Of a stretch of 64,000 nucleotides of DNA, positions 36,263 through 44,536 are shown piece after piece (the first letter of the stretch is position 1; each line of letters begins with the position of its first letter). The stretch is from an uncultured Psychrobacillus sp. Lineage in GTDB: Bacteria; Bacillota; Bacilli; Bacillales_A; Planococcaceae. Where the stretch lies: positions 13,994 through 77,993 of the forward strand of contig CAKQHO010000005.1 of NCBI GenBank assembly GCA_934234185.1, given 5' to 3'. The notes under the pieces are model-generated. The model worked only from the letters and a program-made list of their open reading frames with translations, did not search any database and was not told the origin of the DNA. The position numbers were made by a program, and so were the translations under genes.

Positions 36263-38302
36263 ATGGATGTAAGTCAATATTTGGAAATGTTTATTGAGGA
36301 GAGCAAGGAGCATTTACAGGCTTGTAATGAGCATTTACTAGAGCTAGAGAAAAACCCTACCGATATCTCCATTGTAAATGAGGTATTTCGTTCGGCTCAT
36401 ACGTTGAAAGGCATGTCTGCTACTATGGGGTATGAGGATATCGCTAACCTCACTCATAAGATGGAAAATGTGCTTGATGAAATTAGAAATTTACGTTTAC
36501 AGGTTACACCTGAGCTATTAGACGTTGTGTTTATTGCTGTTGACCAATTAGAGGAAATGGTTCTAGACATAGCTGGTGGTGGAGACGGAAAGCTAAATGT
36601 GGAGGATACAGTAAAACAGCTGCATCAACTAGAAACTGGGGAAATGATACCAGTAGCAGCAACTGTAATGGAGGACACGGTCAAGGAGAAGGAAGCCTAT
36701 ACAACCAATTGGCTATCCTATGACGATTATGAGTTGACTGTGATTCAACAATCGGCTGAGCAAAATTATTATACATACGAAATAGCTGTAACGCTCAGAG
36801 AAGATTGCTTACTTAAAGCAGCTCGAGTGTATATGGTTTTTGAGCTTCTCGAAAAAATGGGAGAGGTTATTAAATCCTCCCCTACGGTTGAGAAACTAGA
36901 AAACGAGGACTTTGACCATCAATTTTATATTGCCTTCGTCACGACAGAAGCGAAAGACGATCTGCAAAAGAAGCTGATGAAGGTTTCCGAAGTAACTGAG
37001 GTTATAGTGTTGGACGTGACGATAGACCAGCTGATAGCTCGTCAGAATGAAAAACTTGATCAAGTGCAGGAGCCAGAGGTAGTAGCATCTAAGCAAGCCC
37101 CTACGCCAATTAAAACAGAGGAAAAAGCTGTATCAAAGACTGGCACTGCCACTGGCAATAAGACGATACGTGTAAATATTGAACGTTTGGATATTTTGAT
37201 GAATCTGTTCGAGGAATTAGTTATTGACAGAGGTCGCTTACAATCTATCTCACAAAATCTTCAGGACAGTGAGTTAGATGAAACGGTGGAAAGAATGGCT
37301 AGGATCACTGGTGACTTACAGAATATTATCTTAACTATGCGTATGGTTCCTGTCGATACGGTATTTAACCGATTCCCTAAGATGGTAAGACAGCTTGCTC
37401 GCGATTTAAATAAAAAGGTTAATCTTCAAGTTATTGGGGCAGAGACAGAGCTTGACCGAACAGTAATTGATGAAATTGGAGATCCGTTGGTGCATCTAAT
37501 ACGCAATTCAATGGATCATGGAATTGAAAGCCCTGAAATTCGCAAAGCAAAGGGTAAGCCAGAGGAAGGAACGGTTATTCTTCGAGCTTATCACAGTGGA
37601 AATCATGTATTTATAGAAATTGAGGATGACGGTGCAGGAATTAACAGAGAAAAAGTATTAAAGAAAGCTATTGCTAAAAATATTATCAAAGAGGATGCGG
37701 CAGCAGCATTAAGTGATAAACAAGTAGCTGAGCTTATCCTGTCATCAGGCTTCTCTACTGCAGATGTCATTTCAGATGTTTCAGGTCGTGGAGTTGGTTT
37801 AGATGTAGTGAAGACAACGATTGAATCACTTGGTGGTTCTATGGATATCTCCTCTACAGAGGGCCAGGGGTCCTTGTTCTCTATTCAGCTGCCTTTAACT
37901 CTATCGATTATCTCGGTCATGCTTGTGGAAATAGGAGAAGAAATTTATGCAGTTCCATTATCTTCTATTATTGAAACGGCTATTATTCGCTCCTCGGATA
38001 TTTTAAATGCACACAATCAAAAAGTCATTGATTTTAGAGGAAAAGTAGTTCCATTAGTTTTCCTAGAAGAGGTGTTAGAGGTGCCTAATGCTAATTCAGA
38101 GGATCAATTCCACTCGGTCGTTTTAGTTAGAAAGGGAGATAAGATGGCAGGTTTAGTGGTAGATTCCTTTATTGGACAGCAGGAGGTAGTACTCAAATCG
38201 CTAGGAGCATATTTATCGAATGTTTTTGCTATCTCCGGAGCAACTATTTTAGGCAACGGTAAGGTAGCCCTCATTATTGATTGTAATGCGTTAATTAAAT
38301 AA
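36263..38302 (+). CDS. cheA: Chemotaxis histidine kinase CheA
   Basis: Receptor-coupled kinase of 679 residues. P1 has phospho-His46 (FRSAHTLKGMSATMG). A CheY/CheB-binding P2 (~170-275) and a Pro/Lys linker lead to the P3 dimerisation helices. The P4 ATPase has the N box LVHLIRNSMDHGIE, G1 EIEDDGAGI and G2 DVSGRGVGLDVV. P5 (~545-679) is CheW-like. ATG 36263 has GAAGGGGTG upstream; the earlier in-frame sequence lies inside cheB. Confidence 0.97.
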   Translation: MDVSQYLEMFIEESKEHLQACNEHLLELEKNPTDISIVNEVFRSAHTLKGMSATMGYEDIANLTHKMENVLDEIRNLRLQVTPELLDVVFIAVDQLEEMVLDIAGGGDGKLNVEDTVKQLHQLETGEMIPVAATVMEDTVKEKEAYTTNWLSYDDYELTVIQQSAEQNYYTYEIAVTLREDCLLKAARVYMVFELLEKMGEVIKSSPTVEKLENEDFDHQFYIAFVTTEAKDDLQKKLMKVSEVTEVIVLDVTIDQLIARQNEKLDQVQEPEVVASKQAPTPIKTEEKAVSKTGTATGNKTIRVNIERLDILMNLFEELVIDRGRLQSISQNLQDSELDETVERMARITGDLQNIILTMRMVPVDTVFNRFPKMVRQLARDLNKKVNLQVIGAETELDRTVIDEIGDPLVHLIRNSMDHGIESPEIRKAKGKPEEGTVILRAYHSGNHVFIEIEDDGAGINREKVLKKAIAKNIIKEDAAAALSDKQVAELILSSGFSTADVISDVSGRGVGLDVVKTTIESLGGSMDISSTEGQGSLFSIQLPLTLSIISVMLVEIGEEIYAVPLSSIIETAIIRSSDILNAHNQKVIDFRGKVVPLVFLEEVLEVPNANSEDQFHSVVLVRKGDKMAGLVVDSFIGQQEVVLKSLGAYLSNVFAISGATILGNGKVALIIDCNALIK

Positions 38303-38320
38303 CAGAAGGAGGCGTAGAAA

Positions 38321-38773
38321 ATGACATTAGCAGATACAGAGCATATGAAGGTAGTTGTTTTTCAATTAGCAGATAAGGAATATGTCATTCCGGTAAGTCA
38401 AGTTCAGGGAATTGAAAAGATGATGGACGTTACGAGAGTTCCAAAAACACCTGCACACGTAAAGGGAGTGATCAACCTTCGTGGTGTGGTAACTCCTATT
38501 ATCGATTTGAAGCTACTTTTAGGTTTGGAAGAAAATGAGATGACGGAAGCGACAAGAATTATCATTATTTCCTCGGAGGATATAAATGTTGGGGTAATAG
38601 TAGATTCTGCCAATGACGTGTTGGATATCCCTCTAGACTCTATTGAGCCACAGCCAGATGTCGTTGGTGGTGTAGCGCAAGATTTTATAGCAGGAGTGAC
38701 AAAAATAGAGAAGCGTTTACTCATCCTCCTACATTTACATCTTATTTTAAATTCAACTGGTAAAGGCGAATAA
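38321..38773 (+). CDS. cheW: Chemotaxis coupling protein CheW
   Basis: Scaffold linking receptors to CheA. It has 150 residues, with GIEKMMDVTRVPKTPAHVKGVINLRGVVTPIIDLK typical of CheW SH3-like domains. The last strand reads RLLILLHLHLIL where relatives usually have LLDLDK or similar; this is a small deviation without frame damage. A strong AGGAGG site precedes ATG 38321. Confidence 0.96.
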   Translation: MTLADTEHMKVVVFQLADKEYVIPVSQVQGIEKMMDVTRVPKTPAHVKGVINLRGVVTPIIDLKLLLGLEENEMTEATRIIIISSEDINVGVIVDSANDVLDIPLDSIEPQPDVVGGVAQDFIAGVTKIEKRLLILLHLHLILNSTGKGE

Positions 38774-38774
38774 T

Positions 38775-39404
38775 ATGGATACTAAGAAAATTACCTCCAT
38801 GCACCTAGACATTTTAAAGGAAATCGGAAATATCGGAGCAGCACATGCTGCTACTGCACTTTCTACTCTATTGAATAAACGAATTGACATGAAAGTACCC
38901 AAGGTGGAAATGGTCTCCTTCGATGAGATGATGGAGCTGGCTGGTGGACCTGAGAATGTAGTGGCAGGGATCTATCTTCGAATCGAGGGGGAAGTGAAGG
39001 GCAGTATGTTTTTTATTCTGCCCGTTGAGCAAGCAAATAAATTTATACGTCGATTAGTACAGGATGACTCCATTGATTTTGAAAATGGAATTGTATCCGA
39101 GATTGATATATCTGCTATGCAGGAGCTAGGGAATATACTTTCAGGCTCTTATTTGTCCGCTTTGTCTGACTTCACCTCTTTACAAATATATCCCACTGTA
39201 CCCGCACTAAGTGTAGACATGGTAGGAGCAATTATCAGCTTCGGGCTACTGGAGATTTCTCACGTAAGTGATTATGTGATTGTGATAGATACTTCTATTC
39301 ATGATGTGGAAACAAATGATAAGGACAGTGTGAATGGCCACTTTTTCTTATTGCCAGAGCCTGATTCCTTTGATACTATCTTTCAGGCTTTAGGGGTAGA
39401 TTAA
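38775..39404 (+). CDS. cheC: CheY-P phosphatase CheC
   Basis: A 209-residue protein with two CheC active-site helices, ILKEIGNIGAAHAATALS and ISAMQELGNILSGSYLSAL, each with the Glu/Asn pair that hydrolyses CheY-P. It also regulates the deamidase CheD by binding it, and cheD is the next gene. It is one base after cheW. Confidence 0.96.
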   Translation: MDTKKITSMHLDILKEIGNIGAAHAATALSTLLNKRIDMKVPKVEMVSFDEMMELAGGPENVVAGIYLRIEGEVKGSMFFILPVEQANKFIRRLVQDDSIDFENGIVSEIDISAMQELGNILSGSYLSALSDFTSLQIYPTVPALSVDMVGAIISFGLLEISHVSDYVIVIDTSIHDVETNDKDSVNGHFFLLPEPDSFDTIFQALGVD

Positions 39405-39407
39405 CTG

Positions 39408-39911
39408 ATGGAACAAAAGCAAATGGGTCAATTGGTAAAGGTTGGAATAGCTGATATGAAAGTAATTGAAGCTCCAGATACCGTCCGAACCTCTGGGCTA
39501 GGATCATGTGTAGGGGTAGTCCTTTACGAGGAAAACCTAAAGCTAGCAGGAATGCTCCATATCATGCTTCCGGATTCTAGCCTAGGAAGAACTGAAAATA
39601 TAAACCGTGCAAAATTTGCTGATACCGGTATCCCAGATTTAATTAGTTTATTAAAAGCTAGGGGTGCAAAGCCTGGCAGATTAAAAGCTAAAATAGCAGG
39701 TGGTGCTCAAATGTTCCCCTTTGCCGCAAGTCGGGAGCCTATGAGAATAGGACCAAGAAATGTGGAGGCAGTAAAAGAGCATCTTCATAAATTTCTTATA
39801 CCGATTATAGCGGAGGATACCGGGGGAAATAGCGGCAGAACAATTGAATTTAATCCAGAAACGAAATTACTAAATATCCGTACAGTAAACCAAGGAGTGA
39901 GAGATATTTAA
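39408..39911 (+). CDS. cheD: Chemoreceptor glutamine deamidase CheD
   Basis: A 167-residue enzyme with catalytic Cys34 (GLGSCVGVVL), His51 (GMLHIMLP) and Thr28. It deamidates receptor glutamines and takes part in CheC-CheD-CheYp feedback. GGAQMFP and IGPRNVEAVKEHL are conserved. The stop overlaps the next gene (TAATG). Confidence 0.96.
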   Translation: MEQKQMGQLVKVGIADMKVIEAPDTVRTSGLGSCVGVVLYEENLKLAGMLHIMLPDSSLGRTENINRAKFADTGIPDLISLLKARGAKPGRLKAKIAGGAQMFPFAASREPMRIGPRNVEAVKEHLHKFLIPIIAEDTGGNSGRTIEFNPETKLLNIRTVNQGVRDI

Positions 39912-40138
39912 TGGTTGGCACAATCCTTTCCAACTTTTGGGCGGCTTTAATCGCATTCACTATTTACTTTATTAGCTGTTATCCTTTTACTGCAGGAATC
40001 GGGATAGTGAAGAATGCTGCGCTAATCGCTATCCTCGCCTTTTTTCTTACCTTTGTAGTTAGAGGAATTCTATCTTTTATTCTAGAAGATAAAATGATAA
40101 AAGCAGAAGTTGTAGGAGAAAAGGTTGATGAAGAATAG
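39911..40138 (+). CDS. Small membrane protein, possibly cut short by an amber codon
   Basis: I do not recognise this 75-residue protein. It has two hydrophobic segments (~6-28 and ~33-55) followed by a charged tail KMIKAEVVGEKVDEE. It overlaps cheD by one base and is therefore likely translated, in the last place of the fla/che operon before a terminator. The reading frame continues after TAG 40136-40138 for 20 further codons (QEQKISSEDYAKVIKNMLNE) to TAA 40199, and these look coding, so the gene may once have been, or may still be, 96 codons long. Confidence 0.7.
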   Translation: MVGTILSNFWAALIAFTIYFISCYPFTAGIGIVKNAALIAILAFFLTFVVRGILSFILEDKMIKAEVVGEKVDEE

Positions 40139-40211
40139 CAAGAACAAAAGATTTCATCAGAAGATTATGCGAAAGTTATTAAAAATATGCTTAACGAGTA
40201 ATTGGAAAAGG

Positions 40212-40241
40212 GGGAGTCGTCATATTTCGACTCCCTTTTTT
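40212..40241 (+). terminator. Terminator before sigD
   Basis: GGGAGTCG (40212-40219) pairs perfectly with CGACTCCC (40228-40235) and is followed by six T. It is a strong intrinsic terminator splitting the long fla/che operon from sigD. Confidence 0.9.
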
Positions 40242-40251
40242 ATATGTAAAT

Positions 40252-40260
40252 TGGTATAAT
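40252..40260 (+). promoter_or_regulatory. Extended -10 promoter candidate of sigD
   Basis: TGGTATAAT is a perfect extended -10 element (TG, one base, TATAAT) placed 40 bases before the sigD GTG and just after the terminator. The -35 region overlaps the terminator and is poor, as is common for extended -10 promoters. Confidence 0.55.
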
Positions 40261-40299
40261 AACTCTATATATAAAGGAATATGCGAAAGGAGGATAATT

Positions 40300-41073
40300 G
40301 TGTCAAAACAACATTCGACAGAAGAACAGCTCCTGTGGAAAAAGTGGAGTGAAAACAAAGATCCTCAAGCTGGAGATTTACTTCTTAGAAAGTATACTCC
40401 CCTTGTTACATACCATGTGCAGCGTATTGGAGCAAGCCTCCCTCAAAGTATCTCTAAAGATGAGCTGAAGAGCTTAGGCATGATGGGACTTTTTGATGCA
40501 CTAAATAAGTTTGATCAGTCAAGAGACTTAAAGTTTGACACGTATGCTTCGTTTCGAGTTCGAGGAGCAATTATAGATGGTTTGCGGAAAGAGGATTGGC
40601 TTCCAAGGTCTTCTAGAGAAAAAGCAAAAAGGCTAGAGGCAAAAATAGAAGAATTAGAGCAAAGATTGATGAGACATGCGACACCAGAGGAGATTGCAGA
40701 TTATACACAGCTGTCTGTAGAAGAAGTTTGTCAAACGGTACAAGAAAATTTTTTCTCAAATGTCTTATCTATAGATGAACAGCTACAGGATAATGAGGAA
40801 TCAGAAAACAAATCCTTTGTGATTAGAGACGATCGTCAAAAAACCCCAGAGCAGGTAATGGTCAAGCAAGAGTTGCTCCAGGACCTGGTAGGGCAAATTC
40901 AACATCTAAACGAAAATGAGCAGTTAGTGCTTAGTCTATTTTATACGGAAGAGCTGACGTTAACTGTTATTGGTGAAATGCTTGGGTTGTCTACTTCTAG
41001 AATTTCTCAAATTCATTCTAAGGCCATATTTAAGCTCCGGAAATTGTTAGCTTCAGAAATGCTGAACTCCTAG
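40300..41073 (+). CDS. sigD: Flagellar/motility sigma factor SigD (FliA/sigma-28)
   Basis: Directs transcription of flagellin, motor and autolysin genes. It has 257 residues. Region 2 is LLLRKYTPLVTYHVQRIG and LGMMGLFDALNKFDQSRDLKFDTYASFRVRGAIIDGLRKEDW. Region 4 is LTVIGEMLGLSTSRISQIHSKAIFKLRKLL. It starts with GTG 40300 behind AAAGGAGGA. Confidence 0.97.
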   Translation: MSKQHSTEEQLLWKKWSENKDPQAGDLLLRKYTPLVTYHVQRIGASLPQSISKDELKSLGMMGLFDALNKFDQSRDLKFDTYASFRVRGAIIDGLRKEDWLPRSSREKAKRLEAKIEELEQRLMRHATPEEIADYTQLSVEEVCQTVQENFFSNVLSIDEQLQDNEESENKSFVIRDDRQKTPEQVMVKQELLQDLVGQIQHLNENEQLVLSLFYTEELTLTVIGEMLGLSTSRISQIHSKAIFKLRKLLASEMLNS

Positions 41074-41083
41074 GAGGGATTGA

Positions 41084-41389
41084 ATGAGTTTAAAAGGAGT
41101 AGAACTTCAGATTGCCATACCTAAAACGTTTGATGCAGGAAAGATAGCTGAACAGCTACAGCAGCAAAGTAATATCAGTCAGGCAAATGCCCAAGCTGCT
41201 GCTGAGAGACAGCTAGAAAAAAATAGAGAAACGGTTCTTCAATCGAGCGAAGCCTCCAGGTTAGATTCTAATAACCCAAACAAACAGCCTAAAAATGGAC
41301 AAGACAAAGATCAGAATGAACAGGAAAAGCAAGAAAAAAAGGATTCAAAGCATCCCTTTAAAGGGAATTTTGTAGACTTTAGCGGATAG
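41084..41389 (+). CDS. Unrecognised 101-residue protein between sigD and swrB
   Basis: A soluble, highly charged, Gln/Lys-rich protein with an N-terminal beta-like stretch (SLKGVELQIAIPKTF), a helix (~20-50), a disordered Asn/Gln/Lys/Glu middle (~58-88), and the end KHPFKGNFVDFSG. It has a good GGAGGG ribosome-binding site and a ten-base gap from sigD. I do not know a function; the short folded ends around a disordered linker suggest a small adaptor. Its position suggests motility control. Confidence 0.75.
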   Translation: MSLKGVELQIAIPKTFDAGKIAEQLQQQSNISQANAQAAAERQLEKNRETVLQSSEASRLDSNNPNKQPKNGQDKDQNEQEKQEKKDSKHPFKGNFVDFSG

Positions 41390-41401
41390 GAGCAGCTAAT
41401 A

Positions 41402-41866
41402 ATGACAATAGTGATCATACTTCTTTTTATTCTGCAGATTATTAGCTTCTATTTCATCGCCCTATTAAATACCAAGCTATCTAAATTTCAACAGTTAGAA
41501 AGAAAGCAAGAGAGTGTTATAACAGAAATAGAAAATTCCTTTAGTGCTTATATAGCTGAAATGAAGGATGAGAATGATCGTTTGCTAGCAGAGCTTAGTA
41601 AGACGGATAAGCAGCGTTCAAACAGCAGTCAGATGCAAGAGAATCTACCAATTAAAGTGCCTGAGTTTCCGAAGAGCTTTGTATCCAAGCAGCTAGCTGC
41701 AAGCACTTATTCTCAGACCAAGCAGCCTCCTAAAAAGAAGGAACCAGAAACTTTACAGGAGAAGGTAATCTATTACCAAGAGGAAGGAAAGTCTATCGAA
41801 GAAATAGCAAAGCTTTTACAGATAGGAAAAACAGAGGTAGAGCTTTTCTTAAAATTTAAGGATTAA
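41402..41866 (+). CDS. swrB: SwrB-like swarming motility protein
   Basis: A 154-residue protein with one N-terminal transmembrane helix (~3-25), a coiled coil (~28-70), a linker, and a C-terminal helix-turn-helix-like motif LQEKVIYYQEEGKSIEEIAKLLQIGKTEVELFLKF. This architecture and its position after sigD match B. subtilis SwrB (YlxL), which promotes FliP-dependent basal-body maturation. Sequence identity cannot be judged here. Confidence 0.8.
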   Translation: MTIVIILLFILQIISFYFIALLNTKLSKFQQLERKQESVITEIENSFSAYIAEMKDENDRLLAELSKTDKQRSNSSQMQENLPIKVPEFPKSFVSKQLAASTYSQTKQPPKKKEPETLQEKVIYYQEEGKSIEEIAKLLQIGKTEVELFLKFKD

Positions 41867-41869
41867 TAG

Positions 41870-41898
41870 TTGAAAGTATAAAATACTTGTGGTATATT
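41870..41898 (+). promoter_or_regulatory. Promoter of rpsB
   Basis: TTGAAA (41870-41875), a 17-base spacer ending TGG (extended -10), and TATATT (41893-41898) make a strong SigA promoter starting just past the swrB stop. Confidence 0.8.
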
Positions 41899-41904
41899 AC
41901 AATA

Positions 41905-42011
41905 CGGTATGAATATACACGCATTTCTGATGGAGTTGGCAGGTGCTCTTTGGAGTAGCCGACGAAAAATGATGAATGCGGAAGACTAAACCAAAATCAG
42001 GAGGAAATAAC
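41905..42011 (+). promoter_or_regulatory. Structured rpsB mRNA leader
   Basis: Nested pairing is visible: CGCATT (41920-41925) with AATGCG (41975-41980), GTTGGC (41935-41940) with GCCGAC (41958-41963, one G-U), and CTC with GAG in the apical part. There is no T-run, so this is not a terminator. It fits a ribosomal-protein leader where S2 could bind and repress its own translation; that function is inferred. Confidence 0.55.
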
Positions 42012-42731
42012 ATGTCAGTAATCTCTATGAAACAATTACTTGAGGCTGGTGTACACTTTGGTCACCAAACTCGCCGTTGGAACCCAAAAATGAAAAAATT
42101 CATTTTTGTTGAGCGTAACGGAATCTACATCATCGACCTTTCTAAAACGGTGAAGAAATTAGAAGAAGCTTATGACTTCATGCGTCAAGTTGGCGAAGAT
42201 GGTGGAAAAGTTCTATTTGTTGGAACGAAAAAACAAGCACAAGAAGCGATTAAAGAAGAAGCAGAACGTTCAGGTAACTACTATATCAACCAACGTTGGT
42301 TAGGTGGAACTTTAACTAACTTCGGAACTATCCAAAAACGTGTAGCTCGTTTAAAAGCGATTGAAAAAATGGAAGAAGACGGAACTTTCTCTGTACTTCC
42401 TAAAAAAGAAGTAGTTCAACTTAAAAAAGAGCACGAGCGTCTAGTTAAATTCTTAGGCGGTATCCGTGATATGAAAGCTATTCCAGATGTAATGTTCGTT
42501 GTAGATCCACGCAAAGAGCGTATCGCTGTTGCAGAAGCTCGCAAATTGAACATTCCTATCGTAGGTATCGTTGATACGAACTGTGATCCAGATGAAATCG
42601 ACTATGTAATCCCTGCAAACGACGATGCAATCCGTGCAGTTAAATTATTAACAGCTAAAATGGCGGATGCGTTACTTGAAGCAAGACAAGGTGAAGACGA
42701 AGCAGTTCAAGTTGAAGTTGCTGCTGAGTAA
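42012..42731 (+). CDS. rpsB: 30S ribosomal protein S2
   Basis: A 239-residue protein starting MSVISMKQLLEAGVHFGHQTRRWNPKMKKFIF, with the conserved NQRWLGGTLTNF and PDVMFVVDPRKERIAVAEARKLNIPIVGIVDTNCDP. ATG 42012 has AGGAGG upstream; the earlier in-frame codons belong to the leader. The codon choice (gaa, aaa, cgt) is of the highly expressed type. Confidence 0.99.
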   Translation: MSVISMKQLLEAGVHFGHQTRRWNPKMKKFIFVERNGIYIIDLSKTVKKLEEAYDFMRQVGEDGGKVLFVGTKKQAQEAIKEEAERSGNYYINQRWLGGTLTNFGTIQKRVARLKAIEKMEEDGTFSVLPKKEVVQLKKEHERLVKFLGGIRDMKAIPDVMFVVDPRKERIAVAEARKLNIPIVGIVDTNCDPDEIDYVIPANDDAIRAVKLLTAKMADALLEARQGEDEAVQVEVAAE

Positions 42732-42745
42732 GACATGTAAGTACA

Positions 42746-42781
42746 GGTGATAAGCGGCCAAACCACTTATCACCTTTTTTT
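42746..42781 (+). terminator. Terminator/attenuator between rpsB and tsf
   Basis: GGTGATAAG (42746-42754) pairs perfectly with CTTATCACC (42766-42774), followed by seven T. It lowers or uncouples tsf expression from rpsB. Confidence 0.88.
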
Positions 42782-42819
42782 GAGAAAATGATATTAAATG
42801 TACTAGGAGGAATTTTAAA

Positions 42820-43704
42820 ATGGCAGTTACAGCACAAATGGTAAAAGAATTACGTGAAAAAACTGGCGCAGGAATGATGGATTGCAAAAAAGCACTAGTT
42901 GAAACAAACGGTGATTTAGAAGCAGCAATCGACTTTTTACGTGAAAAAGGTCTATCATCTGCAGCTAAAAAAGCAGATCGTATTGCAGCAGAAGGAACAA
43001 CTTTCATTTTAGTAGAAGGCAACAAAGCTGTACTATTAGAAATGAATGCTGAAACAGACTTCGTTGCAAAAAATGAAGGCTTCCAAGAGCTAGTGAAAAA
43101 AGTAGCTGCTCATTTATTAGCTACTGAGCCAGCTTCTGTTGAAGATGCACTTGCATCTACTATCGAAGAAGGTGTTACAGTAGATAACCTTATTTCAAAT
43201 GCTGTAGCGAAAATTGGAGAAAAAATTACTCTTCGTCGTTTTGTAATCGAAACAAAAACAGATGCAGACGCTTTTGGACCATATTTACACATGGGTGGAC
43301 GCATTGGAGTATTAACATTGCTTCAAGGTTCTACTGATGAGCAAGCAGCGAAAGATGTTGCAATGCACATTGCTGCATTAAGCCCAACTTATATCACTCG
43401 TGAAGAAGTATCTGCTGAAGAAGTAGAGCACGAGCGTAAAATATTAACAGAACAAGCGTTAAACGAAGGTAAACCAGAAAATATCGTTGCAAAAATGGTA
43501 GAAGGTCGCCTTGGCAAATATTTTGAAGACGTGTGTCTATTGGATCAATCTTTCGTTAAAAATCCAGACCAAAAAGTACGTGCATTTGTTGAATCTACTG
43601 GTGGTCAACTAGTATCATTCACTCGCTATGCTGTTGGTGAAGGTATTGAAAAACGTGAAGATAACTTCGCTGAAGAAGTAATGAACCAAGTTAAAGGTAA
43701 CTAA
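42820..43704 (+). CDS. tsf: Translation elongation factor Ts
   Basis: Guanine nucleotide exchange factor for EF-Tu. The 294-residue protein has N-terminal UBA-like VKELREKTGAGMMDCKKALVETNGDLEAAIDFLREKG and the exchange-core motif MNAETDFVAKNEGF. The ribosome-binding site is AGGAGG. Confidence 0.99.
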   Translation: MAVTAQMVKELREKTGAGMMDCKKALVETNGDLEAAIDFLREKGLSSAAKKADRIAAEGTTFILVEGNKAVLLEMNAETDFVAKNEGFQELVKKVAAHLLATEPASVEDALASTIEEGVTVDNLISNAVAKIGEKITLRRFVIETKTDADAFGPYLHMGGRIGVLTLLQGSTDEQAAKDVAMHIAALSPTYITREEVSAEEVEHERKILTEQALNEGKPENIVAKMVEGRLGKYFEDVCLLDQSFVKNPDQKVRAFVESTGGQLVSFTRYAVGEGIEKREDNFAEEVMNQVKGN

Positions 43705-43710
43705 TAAAAA

Positions 43711-43740
43711 AGAAAGTCACTAAGAGATTAGTGACTTTCT
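43711..43740. terminator. Symmetric hairpin after tsf
   Basis: AGAAAGTCACTAA (43711-43723) and TTAGTGACTTTCT (43728-43740) pair over 13 bases around GAGA. The A-run lies before it and no T-run follows on the + strand. It would therefore serve best as a minus-strand terminator or an mRNA 3'-end stabiliser. Confidence 0.6.
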
Positions 43741-43754
43741 GCTATAAGAAAAAC

Positions 43755-43787
43755 TAGGGAGCACGTATTTTGTGTTCCCTATTTTTC
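43755..43787 (+). terminator. Second hairpin terminator before pyrH
   Basis: TAGGGAGCAC (43755-43764) pairs with GTGTTCCCTA (43772-43781, one G-U) and is followed by TTTTTC. This is the likely + strand terminator of rpsB-tsf. Confidence 0.8.
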
Positions 43788-43810
43788 AAGAAAAGAGATG
43801 GAGGGTACCT

Positions 43811-44536
43811 ATGAGCACACCACAATATAATAGAATCGTTTTAAAGCTAAGTGGCGAAGCATTAGCTGGAGAAAAAGGCTTTGGACTTTCTCCAGAGATT
43901 ATCAAATCAGTTGCAGAGCAAGTGAAAGAAGTAGTAGAACTTGGAGTGGAAGTATCAGTAGTTGTAGGTGGAGGAAATATTTGGCGAGGAAAAGTCGGTA
44001 GCGAAATGGGCATGGACCGTGCAACCGCTGACTACATGGGCATGCTTGCCACTGTGATGAATTCCTTGGCTTTACAGGATTCACTGGAAAAACTAGGAAT
44101 TGAGACTCGAGTACAATCTTCCATTGAAATGAGACAGGTAGCAGAACCGTACATAAGAAGAAAAGCTATCCGTCACTTAGAAAAGAAACGAGTAGTTATC
44201 TTTGCGGCAGGAACAGGAAATCCTTACTTCTCTACTGATACGACGGCTGCTCTTAGAGCGGCTGAGATTGAAGCAGATGTAATTCTGATGGCCAAGAATA
44301 ACGTAGATGGTGTTTATTCAGCAGATCCAAAAACAGACAAGGACGCAGTGAAATATGATGAGTTATCCTTTATTGAAGTAATTCAACAAGGTTTACAGGT
44401 AATGGATTCAACTGCTTCCACTTTATGTATGGACAATGATATTGCACTTATTGTATTCTCTATTATGGAAAAAGGTAATATTAAAAAGGCTGTTATAGGT
44501 GAACGAATCGGAACAGTCGTTAGGAGGAATTCATAA
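43811..44536 (+). CDS. pyrH: UMP kinase
   Basis: Phosphorylates UMP to UDP; hexameric amino-acid-kinase family. It has 241 residues with LKLSGEALAGEKGFG, VVVGGGNIWRG, FAAGTGNPYFSTDTTAALRA and AKNNVDGVYSADP. ATG 43811 has GGAGGG upstream; the earlier in-frame codons lie in the terminator region. The stop overlaps frr (TAATG). Confidence 0.98.
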   Translation: MSTPQYNRIVLKLSGEALAGEKGFGLSPEIIKSVAEQVKEVVELGVEVSVVVGGGNIWRGKVGSEMGMDRATADYMGMLATVMNSLALQDSLEKLGIETRVQSSIEMRQVAEPYIRRKAIRHLEKKRVVIFAAGTGNPYFSTDTTAALRAAEIEADVILMAKNNVDGVYSADPKTDKDAVKYDELSFIEVIQQGLQVMDSTASTLCMDNDIALIVFSIMEKGNIKKAVIGERIGTVVRRNS

